A stretch of 64,000 nucleotides of DNA, from positions 62,001-126,000 of the forward strand of contig CAWKIA010000036.1 in the NCBI GenBank assembly GCA_963849635.1, read 5' to 3'. This stretch comes from CAVRUD01 sp963849635 (GTDB lineage: Bacteria; Chloroflexota; Chloroflexia; Thermomicrobiales; UBA6265). Both the position numbers and the translations under genes were made by a program. The notes under the pieces are model-generated. The model made no database searches. It had not been told where the DNA came from and was given only the letters and a program-made list of their open reading frames with translations. Position 1 is the stretch's first letter, and each line of letters begins with the position of its first letter. Shown here piece after piece: positions 21,333 to 30,507 of the stretch.

Positions 21333-22139
21333 ATGGATCAGACGGCGAAACTAAGCAATTTCGACCTGTTCATTCTCGCGTTATCGGTGTTCTCGTTGGT
21401 CAACATCGTTTGGTTATTCGTGCCGTTGCCCGAGCAAATTATTCGCGTCGTCTTAATCATCGACTCTCTCTGCACCATCGCCTTCCTCATCGACTTCTAC
21501 CTACGGCTTCGCCGGGCACCCGTGAAGTCGTTCTATGTCCTCCGCCAAAAGGGATGGCTGGACCTGATCGGCAGCTTCCCATTTCCGGTCCTCCGCTTGG
21601 CCCGGGTTTTTCGGATGCTCCTCGTCTATCGACGGTTGCGAAACGACGGTGGAGAGGCCGTCCTGCGGCGAATGGTTGCCGACCGCGCTGGCAGTGCCCT
21701 TCTGTTCGCCGTGTTTTTGACGATCGTGGTGCTCCAGTACGCGAGTATGGCCATTCTCTGGGCAGAGTCGAACGACGCCGACGCAAACATCCGGACGGCA
21801 TCGGACGCGGCCTGGTGGTCCTACGTCACGATCACCACCGTCGGGTATGGCGACCGCTACCCGGTAACGGAATGGGGTCGGTTGGTGGGCGTCCTCTTGC
21901 TGTCGACTGGAGTCGGCTTGTTTGCCGTGATCACCGGTTTTCTCGCCAACACGTTTCTGGCGCCCCGGCGGGCCTCGGCGAAGGACGAAGCTGCCAAGCT
22001 GGATGCTCTGGACAGCAAGTTGCGCCAACTGGATGAGTTGATCGAGCGGCTCCGCCCCATAGTGCCGAATCCCACCCCGCCGGACGATGGTGAGGTGAAA
22101 CCGAGATATTCGCCGGATCGCCAGGAGGCAACGCCATGA
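21333..22139 (+). CDS. Voltage-gated-like potassium channel
   Basis: The protein has 268 residues with six predicted TM helices. S1 begins FDLFILALSVFSLVNIVW, S4-like basic residues occur in RLARVFRMLLVYRRLR, and the pore loop carries the K+ selectivity filter in TITTVGYGDRYPVT. The C-terminus has a short coiled-coil region (DEAAKLDALDSKLRQLDELI) that may assist tetramer formation. ATG 21333 was chosen over an upstream frame that only reads the end of the debranching gene. It overlaps the next gene by 4 nt (ATGA). Confidence 0.9.
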   Translation: MDQTAKLSNFDLFILALSVFSLVNIVWLFVPLPEQIIRVVLIIDSLCTIAFLIDFYLRLRRAPVKSFYVLRQKGWLDLIGSFPFPVLRLARVFRMLLVYRRLRNDGGEAVLRRMVADRAGSALLFAVFLTIVVLQYASMAILWAESNDADANIRTASDAAWWSYVTITTVGYGDRYPVTEWGRLVGVLLLSTGVGLFAVITGFLANTFLAPRRASAKDEAAKLDALDSKLRQLDELIERLRPIVPNPTPPDDGEVKPRYSPDRQEATP

Positions 22140-23500
22140 CGCCCGACACGAGCAGCGCTACGACCAGTACTCCTGACGTTCGCTGGAAGCGCTGGCTCCG
22201 TCGAATCCTGCTCTTCGTCTCGTGCGTCTGCCTCGTGCTCGCGGTGATCACGCTCTGGTTGCATATACAGATCGACAATACCGATCGGTTCGTCCGGACC
22301 GTCGAACCGGCCGCATCTGACACCGCGATTCAAGAAGCCATCGTCGACACGCTCACCAATCGTTTCTCCGCACGCCTGAGTGAGGCGCAGGCACGGGACG
22401 GAGTCGTGGATCTGCCGGACTTTCTCGCCGGATCGCTCAACCAGACGCTAACCGACTTCGTTGAGGAGACCATCCGCTCGGTCGTAACCTCTGATCAATT
22501 CCAACCGTTTTGGACCGAGGCGACCCGGGCCATCCATCCGCCACTGTCTGCGATCCTGACCGGGGACGAAACCGACAACATGACGACCGAGGCCGGGGTA
22601 GTCGTGCTCGATCTCACCCCACTTGTGGAAGCTGTGCAGAATCGACTCACCGAACAGGGTATCGACATCTTCGAGAGGCTTCCAGGTGACAGGGTGGACG
22701 ATTCAATCGTCCTGTTCGATTCCCCTGATCTGGCCAAAGTCCAGGAAATCATTCACGTACTATTTTCGCTCGCCGTGCTCTTCCCGATCATTGCCCTCGT
22801 CACCCTGGGTGGGTACCTGTGGCTGTCGCACGACCGGCGGAGTGGGACCCTCTGTGCCGGTCTCGCCGCGGCCACGTCAATGGCGATGCTCCTGCTCCTC
22901 CTGTCCGTGGCTCGCTGGCGGTACCTTGACGGGGTGAGCGCCGATGTCAGCCAAGATGCGGCCGCGGCCCTGTTCGACATCATCGGCAGGTACCTACGAG
23001 CGGCCATCCGGCTCATCGCTCTTCTCGGTCTCGTGGTTGCGGGAGTCGCGGTTGCTACCCGGCCGGGAGGCTGGGTGGCGCGCCAGTTCGGCGAGGTCAG
23101 GCGGCGGACGGCGGGAGGTAGACAGGTCGATCAAACCTTGGCCGAAGGGAACCTCCATGTCCTGTTAGGAGCCATGCTCGCAGTCATCTGCCTTTGTCTC
23201 ATCACACCTGAACGCTTATCGCAGGACTGGTGGCGAGCGACCTTGTTGGCCGCCGTCCTGAGCCTGGCGGTGATCCTGATCCCGTCTCGCTTCGGGAATC
23301 GTGTTGAGCCCGCATCCCCTGTCGATCCTGGACCAAAATCCCTCCAGCTTGTCCCGAACCTGCCACCCGCCACCGGAGTCACTGGAGGTGCGTCGGCCGG
23401 CGCCGATCCCGCGACCGGGGCGAGACTGGACCCACCGGCCGCACCCGCGCTCGAACTCTCTGACGCCGATCGCGAGCTCCGGGAACCTTCTACCGAGTAA
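22136..23500 (+). CDS. Membrane protein with extracytoplasmic helical domain, function unknown
   Basis: The protein has 454 residues. One TM near residues 23-45 is followed by a ~160-residue soluble segment (TLTNRFSARLSEAQARDGVVD, LNQTLTDFVEETIRSVV) and then about five TM helices from residue 205 on. The tail after residue 400 is Pro/Ala-rich. This layout is found in actinobacterial and chloroflexal integral membrane proteins without assigned function. It is translationally coupled to the K+ channel, so a role in membrane or ion homeostasis is possible but only inferred. Confidence 0.75.
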   Translation: MTPDTSSATTSTPDVRWKRWLRRILLFVSCVCLVLAVITLWLHIQIDNTDRFVRTVEPAASDTAIQEAIVDTLTNRFSARLSEAQARDGVVDLPDFLAGSLNQTLTDFVEETIRSVVTSDQFQPFWTEATRAIHPPLSAILTGDETDNMTTEAGVVVLDLTPLVEAVQNRLTEQGIDIFERLPGDRVDDSIVLFDSPDLAKVQEIIHVLFSLAVLFPIIALVTLGGYLWLSHDRRSGTLCAGLAAATSMAMLLLLLSVARWRYLDGVSADVSQDAAAALFDIIGRYLRAAIRLIALLGLVVAGVAVATRPGGWVARQFGEVRRRTAGGRQVDQTLAEGNLHVLLGAMLAVICLCLITPERLSQDWWRATLLAAVLSLAVILIPSRFGNRVEPASPVDPGPKSLQLVPNLPPATGVTGGASAGADPATGARLDPPAAPALELSDADRELREPSTE

Positions 23501-23627
23501 TGCCCCGGCAGCCCCGTTCTTTCGCCGGGTAGACGGGACGATATCCTCTCGCATTCGCTTCGACGATCGTGATAGGACCCCCAGCCGAGACTACTGGAAG
23601 AGGACAACGGATTGTGCGGCGACCCGG

Positions 23628-24356
23628 TTACGCAATAGGTAACTGGATTGCGTCGAAGATGCCGACGGCGAGCATGACGCATGACAAGGCGATCAGCGCC
23701 ATACTCGCCGGCATCCACCGTATACGAGGGGCAATTCCCGCGAAGAAGAGAACCGTTGCCAGGAGAACCGTGTTGAACACGTATTCTTCGCTGTAATGTT
23801 TGCTCTCTTCACCTGCCGCGAAGGCGGCCTGAGCCTCGGCGTTCAAATTTTCCGAATTGATGGTCTCCGGGAGACGGTATTCCGGCATCACGAACGGGGA
23901 TGGAGGCGCGTCCGGATTTGAAAGTGGTGTCATCGCCATCCAGGCGTCGAACGCCGGCTTGAAATCACGGCGGAAGCGTGCCACGTAAAAGTCGGCGAGT
24001 TCGGTTTCACCTGTCGCGTAAGCATTGATGTAGTTGGTAAACGTCGTGACGTCGATAGTGGAAAACTGCATCGAAAGGGTGCTCTGGCGCGTCGATTCGG
24101 TCAGCAGCGCCGTGGCGTTGGCATACTTCGATGACTGATCACCGTTCCAATGATGTGCCTGATACGCGCTCCATGCCGCCACGAGTGATGCGATAGCAAG
24201 CATTCCGACGAGTACCGCATCGACGGCGGGTTCCCATTTGACCCACCGATGCGCTTCCGTCGTTTCCGAACCGTCGGCGGTCGTATTCGACCCGTGACTG
24301 CGGCGACCTCGGTGTGGCACATCCAGATGGGCGCCCCCACCGCCATGCGCTGCCAT
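23628..24356 (-). CDS. DUF4337-like membrane protein
   Basis: The protein has 242 residues from ATG 24356 with GAGGACG upstream. There is one TM at residues 45-65 (VDAVLVGMLAIASLVAAWSA), a long helical soluble part (HHWNGDQSSKYANATALL) and two TM helices at the C-terminus. The order TM - helical domain - 2 TM resembles DUF4337 proteins; I am not certain of the family. It converges on the rightward channel operon and is 212 bp downstream of a DUF1269 gene. Confidence 0.7.
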   Translation of the reverse strand: MAAHGGGGAHLDVPHRGRRSHGSNTTADGSETTEAHRWVKWEPAVDAVLVGMLAIASLVAAWSAYQAHHWNGDQSSKYANATALLTESTRQSTLSMQFSTIDVTTFTNYINAYATGETELADFYVARFRRDFKPAFDAWMAMTPLSNPDAPPSPFVMPEYRLPETINSENLNAEAQAAFAAGEESKHYSEEYVFNTVLLATVLFFAGIAPRIRWMPASMALIALSCVMLAVGIFDAIQLPIA

Positions 24357-24567
24357 GGCTGTCGTCCTCTTTGTTCGCCGTATGGCGCTCCATTGCCGGA
24401 CCCAGTTGCCTCAAACGACATCTCGCCCTGGCTGACGGATGGTCGGTCGTGTAGGCCTTTTCCATGGATTATCGGGAAAAGGCAAAACCAGTAGCCGTTG
24501 GCTGGACGGTTACTGGCGTTGCCCCGAATAGGGAGGAGTGTTTGAGATTGGGACGCAATCCGGTGTC

Positions 24568-25158
24568 TTACGAGGACGTGCCGCTATCCGCTTTTGCGTC
24601 CGACGTTGCTTGCGCTGGCTCCTCGGCTGACTTCGTCGCCAGGATTTCGACGGTGTCGCCAGTTTCAGAATCGGCTGCGGCGATCAGGAGGGCGGCATCC
24701 TCAGCGTCGACGCTCATCCTTGAGAGTCGCTCGTAGCCCTCAATCGCCCGGGTGTACTGCTCGATCCAAGTGTCTTCGATGACCGCGATGATGGCCGATT
24801 GGCCAGGCTTCAGTTCCTCGCCGAACTCCTTGAGCTCGTCGTTCTTCATCCCCTGGTCGGTGAATCGGCCGAGTACGCCGCCGGCGACTGCCCCGACGAC
24901 CGCTGAGACCAGGATCGACGGGGGGAAGATCGCACCGACGATGCCGCCGATGACCGCCCCGCGACGTCGTCCCTTCTTGGGGGTCAACTCCTTGACCTCG
25001 TTGATCTTGAGCTTACCGTCGGGCTGCTTCACGAGGACGGCGGCGTCGAGGATGTCGATCGTGCCGTCCTTGTCCATCCGCTTTAATCGATCCAGGCACT
25101 GGTTCGCCGTGTACTGATCCGAGAAGGACGCCGCGATAAGTTCTACCTGTTGAATCAT
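24568..25158 (-). CDS. DUF1269-family protein with glycine-zipper membrane segment, copy 1
   Basis: The protein has 196 residues from ATG 25158. The ferredoxin-like N-terminal part (VELIAASFSDQYTANQCLDRL, IDILDAAVLVKQPDGKLKI) is followed by a Gly-rich hydrophobic hairpin (GAVIGGIVGAIFPPSILVSAVVGAVAGGVLG) and a soluble tail (GQSAIIAVIEDTWIEQY). A second family member is at 61912-62394. DUF1269 proteins have no known activity, and they often sit among stress and anaerobic genes. It follows the 80-residue membrane gene by 82 bp and likely shares its motif-driven promoter at 25554. Confidence 0.85.
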   Translation of the reverse strand: MIQQVELIAASFSDQYTANQCLDRLKRMDKDGTIDILDAAVLVKQPDGKLKINEVKELTPKKGRRRGAVIGGIVGAIFPPSILVSAVVGAVAGGVLGRFTDQGMKNDELKEFGEELKPGQSAIIAVIEDTWIEQYTRAIEGYERLSRMSVDAEDAALLIAAADSETGDTVEILATKSAEEPAQATSDAKADSGTSS

Positions 25159-25239
25159 GGTCCTACTCTCCTTTCGAATCCGCGCAATGGCAGACCCAGA
25201 CCGACCTCACCGCATGGTGCGAGGAATGACCTACCCCGA

Positions 25240-25482
25240 TCAATGGTGCGCGTTGTGGGTGGACTTCGATTGTTTCCGCCAGTAGTTGTCCCGTTGGTGC
25301 TCGTACTTCGACCCCTTCTTCGCCGGCATGATCGCGCCGAACAGCCAGAGTAGCGGCATGAGGAACCCGATGTAGAAGAGGACCTTGCGTCCCTTCCTGT
25401 ATGTGGTGAGGCCGATGGTGAAGACGACCGCAAGATAGATGAAGCCAAAAATGGTGAAGAGGATCACGTCACTCGTGCTCAC
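25240..25482 (-). CDS. Small two-TM protein ending in a PAKKGS motif, family member 1
   Basis: The protein has 80 residues from GTG 25482, with GAGAGGAGAG just upstream. Two TM helices (VILFTIFGFIYLAVVFTIGL and VLFYIGFLMPLLWLFGAIM) flank a short basic loop YRKGRK, then MPAKKGSKYE and a His/Lys-rich tail. It is clearly related to the 77-residue protein at 37553 (PWLWLIGAFLPAKKGSRFE). Both genes are preceded by the 31-bp motif. No function is known to me. Inner-membrane location is predicted. Confidence 0.85.
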   Translation of the reverse strand: MSTSDVILFTIFGFIYLAVVFTIGLTTYRKGRKVLFYIGFLMPLLWLFGAIMPAKKGSKYEHQRDNYWRKQSKSTHNAHH

Positions 25483-25553
25483 ACGCTCTCCTCTCGGTTG
25501 CGTAGGTGTTGAATTACTGGCTTGGCGTACCACCGCACGCTACGGTGCGCGCG

Positions 25554-25584
25554 GTCGTATCAGCATCCTTCCAAGGGCGTATTC
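25554..25584 (-). promoter_or_regulatory. Bipartite 31-bp motif, copy 2, upstream of the two-TM/DUF1269 pair
   Basis: On the minus strand: GAATAC, GCCCTTGG, 11 nt, TACGAC, then CCGC. It ends 71 bp before GTG 25482. The GAATAC-to-TACGAC gap is 19 nt, the same as in all other copies. Confidence 0.65.
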
Positions 25585-25739
25585 CCCCGGGGTGGCTCAC
25601 CAGCGAGGATGTCCGGGCACGCGGGACCTGAGTCGCGAGAAAGGTGCCGAATCGCAAGCACAACGTGAAAACACGTGGCCGCGCGACCGAGGCGGCCGCG
25701 GCTGCCCTTTCCCGCGTCTTGATCTGCACTCAGGATCGA

Positions 25740-26618
25740 TCACATCACGTCGAATACCCCGGCCGATCCCTGCACGGCGGCGGGCTGACCCGTCGTCTTG
25801 CTGACGGTGAAGACTACGACCCCGTAGGTGCCAGGCTGGAGATCGAGTGACACCCAGACGGTTTGGCCGGACGAAACCAACGTGCACACGCCGACAACTG
25901 GAGCAGTTGCGAGATCGACGGTGCCCGGTGCAGGAGTAGCCGACGGCCCCTGATTAATGGACTCGACAAACTGCTCGATCGTGGTCCCGTCGGGCAGCTG
26001 CATCGCGACAACCGATTGCGGCGCGGCCGTGATGTTGGAGATTGCCCAGATGGCGGGACCGCTCGATTCCGGGGTTGGTAATCCCTGAAGCGGCCCGTCG
26101 CCGATGGTGATGTCCCAAGTCGCGGTTATATCCGAGGTGGCGATCGGAGTCGCCTCACCGGAGACGGTGAACTGCGTGCTCGGAACGTCTGGAATGCTGG
26201 TCCAGACGCCCCAATCGCCAGCGGTTAGCTCGACGACGGCTTGCGCGGACTCTCCCGCGGCGGCGTACGGACCACCGGCGAAGACGGAGTTGTAAACCCA
26301 ACTCGGTAGTGCCTCGCCCGCATTCGAGATGTTGGCGGAAATTTGGTCGGCCGTCTCCCCAGTGGGAACGATCATGATGTTCGGCCCAGCAGCGTCGGAT
26401 GGCAGGCTGTTGACGAAGTTAACGAGGGTCCAGCCGGCGTTGAGTTCGGCGGGCTCGACGGTGAATCCCGACTCGGTGAGCGTGATGTCGAGCTCTGGCA
26501 GATCGAGGCTGGCGAAGGCATTGCTCTCCTGCGCCAACACCGCTCGACCACGCGAAAGTGAACCAGTCGCGACCAGGGCGAACACGCCCGACGCCTTGAT
26601 CAACGCTCGGCGATGCAT
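25740..26618 (-). CDS. Secreted protein of unknown function
   Basis: The protein has 292 residues from ATG 26618 with a strong AGGAGGAAACCG site. An N-terminal export signal (MHRRALIKASGVFALVATGS, cut after VLAQES) has an Arg pair at its start, so Tat or Sec export is possible. The mature part is Ala/Thr/Pro-rich and beta-rich, with LDITLTESGFTVEPAELNAGW near the front and LDLQPGTYGVVVFTVS near the end. That suggests cupredoxin-like or Ig-like sandwich domains, but no copper ligands are evident. A copy of the 31-bp motif lies 112 bp upstream. Confidence 0.75.
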   Translation of the reverse strand: MHRRALIKASGVFALVATGSLSRGRAVLAQESNAFASLDLPELDITLTESGFTVEPAELNAGWTLVNFVNSLPSDAAGPNIMIVPTGETADQISANISNAGEALPSWVYNSVFAGGPYAAAGESAQAVVELTAGDWGVWTSIPDVPSTQFTVSGEATPIATSDITATWDITIGDGPLQGLPTPESSGPAIWAISNITAAPQSVVAMQLPDGTTIEQFVESINQGPSATPAPGTVDLATAPVVGVCTLVSSGQTVWVSLDLQPGTYGVVVFTVSKTTGQPAAVQGSAGVFDVM

Positions 26619-26730
26619 CGGTTTCCTCCTACGTCAACGCCGCTCTCTACGCGGTGCCGCGCGACTCCTAATCCTCACCTCCGTCCCGCCCATTTGCGTT
26701 GTCGAATAGGATGAGCATAGGTACCGGCCA

Positions 26731-26761
26731 GGAGTAAGGTCATCCGACAAAGGGCGTATTC
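26731..26761 (-). promoter_or_regulatory. Bipartite 31-bp motif, copy 3, upstream of the secreted protein
   Basis: On the minus strand: GAATAC, GCCCTTTG, 11 nt including TGAC, then TACTCC. It ends 112 bp before ATG 26618. The last block is the least conserved of the set. Confidence 0.55.
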
Positions 26762-27118
26762 ACAGTACGGGGCCTTGTGGACTGCGTCATGGCTTCAATG
26801 GCGTCGTCTGGTGTCCGGAACGCTAAGCCAGTGCTGTTCCGGCGGCACCAGGAGCATGAGTGGAGACGGTCGTTTCTGCCGCGCGCCAGGTCGGCGGTGC
26901 CGCACGTAGACTCATGAGAGACCTATGATGGAAGTCGGTACGGTGAACGCATAGTCGATGCTGGTTATCGCATTTACGGGCGCCTTGCCTGGGCGCATCA
27001 AGAGCGCACTGATCTGCAGACCCACGATTCGGGCGAGCGCCTGAAAGGCGGCCGAGTCCCCGAGCAAGGGCCCCTCAATCCTCCCTGACGGCAACTCAAC
27101 CGCGGCGCTGCGAATGGC

Positions 27119-27149
27119 CGATGCGTCTTTTGACCGATGCCGCTACGAC
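27119..27149 (+). promoter_or_regulatory. Bipartite 31-bp motif, copy 4, upstream of the AI-2E transporter gene
   Basis: It reads CGATGC, GTCTTTTG, 11 nt ending GATGCCGC, then TACGAC. The 3' half, GATGCCGCTACGACC, is identical to that of copy 7 at 37378. It ends 150 bp before ATG 27300. Confidence 0.5.
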
Positions 27150-27299
27150 CCCCGGCCCGGCATCATCACGCTGATCGAATTGGAGTAGTTTGGAAAGATT
27201 CTAACTTAACTAGAGGCGGCGATCTTCGCGGAGCTTCGACTCTCGTCACGAGATGGTTGTGGCGATCTGGACCGTCACCACCGGGTGGATTGGATCACC

Positions 27300-28487
27300 A
27301 TGCGCAAGACGGTCACGCCTATCGTTGAGTCAGCCTCCGGCCGTCCGCATGCGGTTGGACGAGCTGCGCTTGCGATCGTCGCCAGCGTCGGTATGTTGCT
27401 CCTCATCATCAGAACGTGGGAAGCCCTGGCCCCATACATATTGGGTTTGACTATCGCCTATCTGCTCTTACCGCTGGTCCGTATGTTCGAGTCACGACTT
27501 CCCACGCAAGGCCGGCTCGGCCGTGCGCGCCATGCGATCGCCACAATGCTGACCTTCGTGGTACTGGTGATCTTCGTGGTGATTATGGCCAGAATTCTCC
27601 TTGACCCTATCGTCACCCAGACAAAGGAAGTCTTCGGGTCGCTCTCAGCGTATTGGAACAGTATTCTCCTGGAGTACCCGACCTTTCGCTCCTGGTATCA
27701 GGACGTCGTGCCCTCCAATGTCCAGGTCTGGGCGCAAGATCATTTCGACGACCTCGGACGAGCGATCATCGAGACTGTCGTCGGCATGCTCAGGTCGCTC
27801 GTCACGTCTTTTGGCGGCGTTCTTAGCGGGTTCCTGGCTCTGGTCATGGTTCCGCTCTTCGTCGTCTACTTCGTCCTCGATTTGGATAGCATCGATACCC
27901 GTCTGCGGCGTCAGCTCCCCGCTGACTGGGCAGACGACGCAGTCGCCGTGGTGTCCATCTTCAACCGTATCTTCGGCTCGTACTCGCGCGGGGTGATCTT
28001 CGAGGCCGTCCTCGTTGGTTTCATCACCGGGTTCGGGTACTGGGCGATCGGCGTCAATCTCTGGGCCGCCCTGGGGGTGATCGCGTTTGCCGGGGAAATT
28101 GTCCCGATCCTCGGACCGTGGATCGCCTTCCTTATCTCGTTTCCGGTTATCCTCGCAACCCAGCCGGAAAGGGCGCTCCCGGCGATCGCACTCTTTGGCG
28201 TCATCCAACTGCTCGAAGGCTGGATCCTTGCACCGAGGATCCAGGGACACTCCGTCGATTTCTCCGCCTCCGCGACACTGATCATTCTGGCCATCGGAGG
28301 GGCGTTGGGCGGCGGACTTGGCATTGTCATCTCCTTGCCAACCGCTGCGATCATCCGCGCCTTTATCGTGTATATAGACCGTCGGCTGTCGGGGATGACG
28401 CCGGCCGAGGCGGTCGTCGGCATTGTCGCCGAGGTCAAGCCGCCCGCTGACGAAGGCGCACTCGATCTCCAGGAGGAACCACAATGA
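27300..28487 (+). CDS. AI-2E family transporter (PerM-like permease)
   Basis: The protein has 395 residues from ATG 27300; a GTG at 27285 is an alternative start. About eight TM helices are split by a central soluble region (SAYWNSILLEYPTFRSWYQDV), as in the AI-2E/PerM family. FAGEIVPILGPWIAF and FGVIQLLEGWILAPRIQGHSVD are the family's conserved pore region. Some relatives export autoinducer-2 and others are Na+/H+ antiporters or bacteriocin-export proteins, so the family name does not give the substrate. The motif copy at 27119 precedes it. Confidence 0.88.
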   Translation: MRKTVTPIVESASGRPHAVGRAALAIVASVGMLLLIIRTWEALAPYILGLTIAYLLLPLVRMFESRLPTQGRLGRARHAIATMLTFVVLVIFVVIMARILLDPIVTQTKEVFGSLSAYWNSILLEYPTFRSWYQDVVPSNVQVWAQDHFDDLGRAIIETVVGMLRSLVTSFGGVLSGFLALVMVPLFVVYFVLDLDSIDTRLRRQLPADWADDAVAVVSIFNRIFGSYSRGVIFEAVLVGFITGFGYWAIGVNLWAALGVIAFAGEIVPILGPWIAFLISFPVILATQPERALPAIALFGVIQLLEGWILAPRIQGHSVDFSASATLIILAIGGALGGGLGIVISLPTAAIIRAFIVYIDRRLSGMTPAEAVVGIVAEVKPPADEGALDLQEEPQ

Positions 28488-28696
28488 TCAGCCACCCCGT
28501 TGAACTTGCCGAACAGGAGAGGATGGTCAGTCGTAACGACCAGCAGCATCTTGCGTTCGGCGGGGTCGGCCCGCAGGCAGCCGACAGTGGTGTAGGCGCA
28601 GCTCAGGCACCCCGCCGCGTCGAGGACGGCGCCGCGGACACGGTCGCTCGCCAGCGCGACTGGCTGAGGTGCAGGGCACCCGGGCCGCGGGTCTAG
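28484..28696 (+). CDS. Doubtful small ORF coupled to the AI-2E gene
   Basis: The frame of 70 codons starts with an ATG that overlaps the stop of the transporter (ATGA) and has GGAGGAACC just upstream, which is a good translation start. The product (MISHPVELAEQERMVSRND, then Ala/Gly/Arg-rich text) matches nothing I know, and the second half looks like chance coding in GC-rich DNA. It may be a truncated remnant. I keep it only because of the start signals. Confidence 0.3.
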   Translation: MISHPVELAEQERMVSRNDQQHLAFGGVGPQAADSGVGAAQAPRRVEDGAADTVARQRDWLRCRAPGPRV

Positions 28697-29074
28697 TTCG
28701 CGCTGCTCCCCCGGAAGCCGGGAGGACGCGTACCTACTTCAGCGGCACATCGGCGCGCGGTGCGGAGAGCGGCCGACGCGACTATTCCGAAGAGTCCTCA
28801 CTCCGTGTCCGGCAGATCGGCACACGTAGAAGCGGCCGACTCGTGTCGGCGGCAAGCGCGGCGTGAGGGTGAGGTAGCCTGGTGCTACACCCACCCCTGC
28901 GACGCTCTTGCCGCATTGCCGCGCATTTTGGGTGCATCCCGGATCGAGTTTGGCGGTAGCTACCACGCCGGAACGACTGGCCCGTTCGACCTATCGGCCC
29001 CACTTTGTCGGCGTCGCTTTCGCCGATTCGCGTTGCTGATCTACTCGTGGGACCGAGGTGCCTGCGAATCGGCG
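28697..29074. other. Intergenic region, nothing recognised
   Basis: About 380 bp between the small ORF and the 3' end of a leftward gene. I see no motif copy, hairpin of note or RNA gene. Confidence 0.5.
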
Positions 29075-29536
29075 TTACCGGCGATCGCGGCGACGATCTC
29101 GGCGATTCATCCCCGCCACCGAAACGGGAGAAAGGGGATTGCCAAATGGATCGATAAAGAGCGAGCAGGCACCCGCGCTCGAGGGCAGTGTGCCGTCCAG
29201 AACGGTCGCCGCATAACTGAGATCCGAACCAGCCAGGACCGGGTCGCTGATCTCTACGACGACGTCGCTCGGGAGAGCCTCACCCTGTCCAACGAACGCT
29301 AGCACCGCGTTAGGCGGGTCGGCCTTAAAGCTGTTTTCCCCGTCGTCCCACACCGAAACCAGCTGAGACGTGTGGATGTGACCGACTACTCGTTGCGGGC
29401 GATCGCTGAAGAAGAGCGTCGACTCGCCGACGTTCTTTAGGATGAGGCGACCGTCGACCACCTCGGCGGCCGGTGCCACCTGTACGAACATCGCGTCAAT
29501 TGCCCGGAGTTGCTCGTTTAGTTCGCTGTCTGTCAC
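29075..29536 (-). CDS. Hypothetical protein, beta-rich
   Basis: The protein has 153 residues from GTG 29536, behind GAGGAG. No signal peptide or TM is seen. The central part (FVQVAPAAEVVDGRLILKNV, TLFFSDRPQRVVGHI, DPPNAVLAFVGQGEALPSDVVVEI) alternates hydrophobic strands and turns, and the tail is Arg-rich (RRDRRRDRR). I recognise no family with confidence. A motif copy lies 150 bp upstream, which ties it to the putative regulon. Confidence 0.65.
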   Translation of the reverse strand: MTDSELNEQLRAIDAMFVQVAPAAEVVDGRLILKNVGESTLFFSDRPQRVVGHIHTSQLVSVWDDGENSFKADPPNAVLAFVGQGEALPSDVVVEISDPVLAGSDLSYAATVLDGTLPSSAGACSLFIDPFGNPLSPVSVAGMNRRDRRRDRR

Positions 29537-29686
29537 TTGGTGCTCCTCGTTGGGCAGGTCCCCCTAGAGTCCGTGTGCGCACAAGCGCGCGCAGCAGAAT
29601 GCAACGGCGAAAGCCGTCTGGCGCGCTTGGGACAGGCGTCTCACCAGTTGCCAGGGGCGCGTGGACCGAATGATCGGAGACAGGCG

Positions 29687-29717
29687 GTCGTAGTGTCGTC
29701 CCGCGAAAGGAGTATCC
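29687..29717 (-). promoter_or_regulatory. Bipartite 31-bp motif, copy 5, upstream of the 153-residue protein
   Basis: On the minus strand: GGATAC, TCCTTTCG, 11 nt including GACGAC, then TACGAC and CCGC. It ends 150 bp before GTG 29536. Confidence 0.55.
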
Positions 29718-29909
29718 GGCTTGCATCACGAGCAAACTACAGCGCCGGGAAAACCAGGACCGCTGTTCCTGCCACGAACAGTCCGAATATGCCGATTGCC
29801 GCGAGGTGGTCGAGTCGCTGGGCGCGCGACGACGACCGGTACCTAGCGCACGACAGATCGGCCGCGCGAGGAGTTCGCGGTCACGTTGCAGGCCCCCTTT
29901 CGCCGATGT

Positions 29910-30221
29910 CTACAGTTTGCCCTTCGCCATCTCGGCCGACCATGACGCGGACCTGGCCAATTCGCGGAGTTCTTCGGCCCCGTGGTTGTGCCCGTCGTGG
30001 GGACGCTTGAAGAACAGGGTTATGGAATTGCTGTCGGGTCGTCCGGGGGAGTTCACCGATACGAGTTCCCACTGCTTTCCGCCCATTGCCCCCAACATGA
30101 GGTCGAGCGCGCCCTTATGCGCGTCGTGATGCGCCACTTGGTCAGGACCTGCGTACTTAACGTCGATCCTCTCCTGCTCGTCGTCCTGGGTGACGACCGC
30201 GTACTCCCATGGATGGGTCAT
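29910..30221 (-). CDS. DUF4177-like small protein
   Basis: The protein has 103 residues from ATG 30221, with AAGGACG upstream. The pattern WEYAVVTQDD... GKQWELVSVNSPG... ITLFFKRP is the beta-hairpin layout of small DUF4177-type proteins (WEY near the start, WELV in the middle, FKR near the end). No catalytic residues are evident. It belongs to a leftward run of small genes from 30.9 to 29.1 kb. Confidence 0.65.
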   Translation of the reverse strand: MTHPWEYAVVTQDDEQERIDVKYAGPDQVAHHDAHKGALDLMLGAMGGKQWELVSVNSPGRPDSNSITLFFKRPHDGHNHGAEELRELARSASWSAEMAKGKL

Positions 30222-30286
30222 GTTGCATCGTCCTTCTCGCGTTTCCGTCCGCTCCGTCCGCTCCGTCCGTGCGCCCAGGAAGCGCG

Positions 30287-30484
30287 CTAAATGGCCCCTA
30301 TTAGCCCGCCGGCGATTGCACCGATAACCGCGCCTTCGTCTCCGAGGATGGCCCCTCCGATCGCGGCGCCAGCTAGAGCGCCGACGATTCCGGCCTTGAC
30401 ACGATCCGAGAAGGTTGTGTCGTCGGCCACGGGAGACGCCGCCTCATCGGAGGACGATCGCACGTTTCGAACGACAACTGCCAA
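30287..30484 (-). CDS. Small glycine-zipper membrane protein, start uncertain
   Basis: The tail GIVGALAGAAIGGAILGDEGAVIGAIAGGLIGAI is a glycine-zipper hairpin. The only in-frame start codon nearby is TTG 30484 (MAVVVRNVR). However, hydrophobic codons continue upstream (SSVAATIAAIVLAVVVRNV), completing a TM helix that overlaps the end of the preceding gene in another frame. Either a non-standard start is used or the N-terminus has been disturbed. It may be co-translated with the upstream secreted protein. Confidence 0.55.
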   Translation of the reverse strand: MAVVVRNVRSSSDEAASPVADDTTFSDRVKAGIVGALAGAAIGGAILGDEGAVIGAIAGGLIGAI

Positions 30485-30507
30485 GACGATGGCGGCGATC
30501 GTCGCCG

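Noticed and set aside
19762..21333. Long antisense ORF (523 codons) opposite the debranching enzyme gene
   Set aside because: The sense strand encodes a clear GDE-family protein with catalytic motifs. The antisense product is Arg/Val/Gly-rich without family character and is a by-product of high GC.
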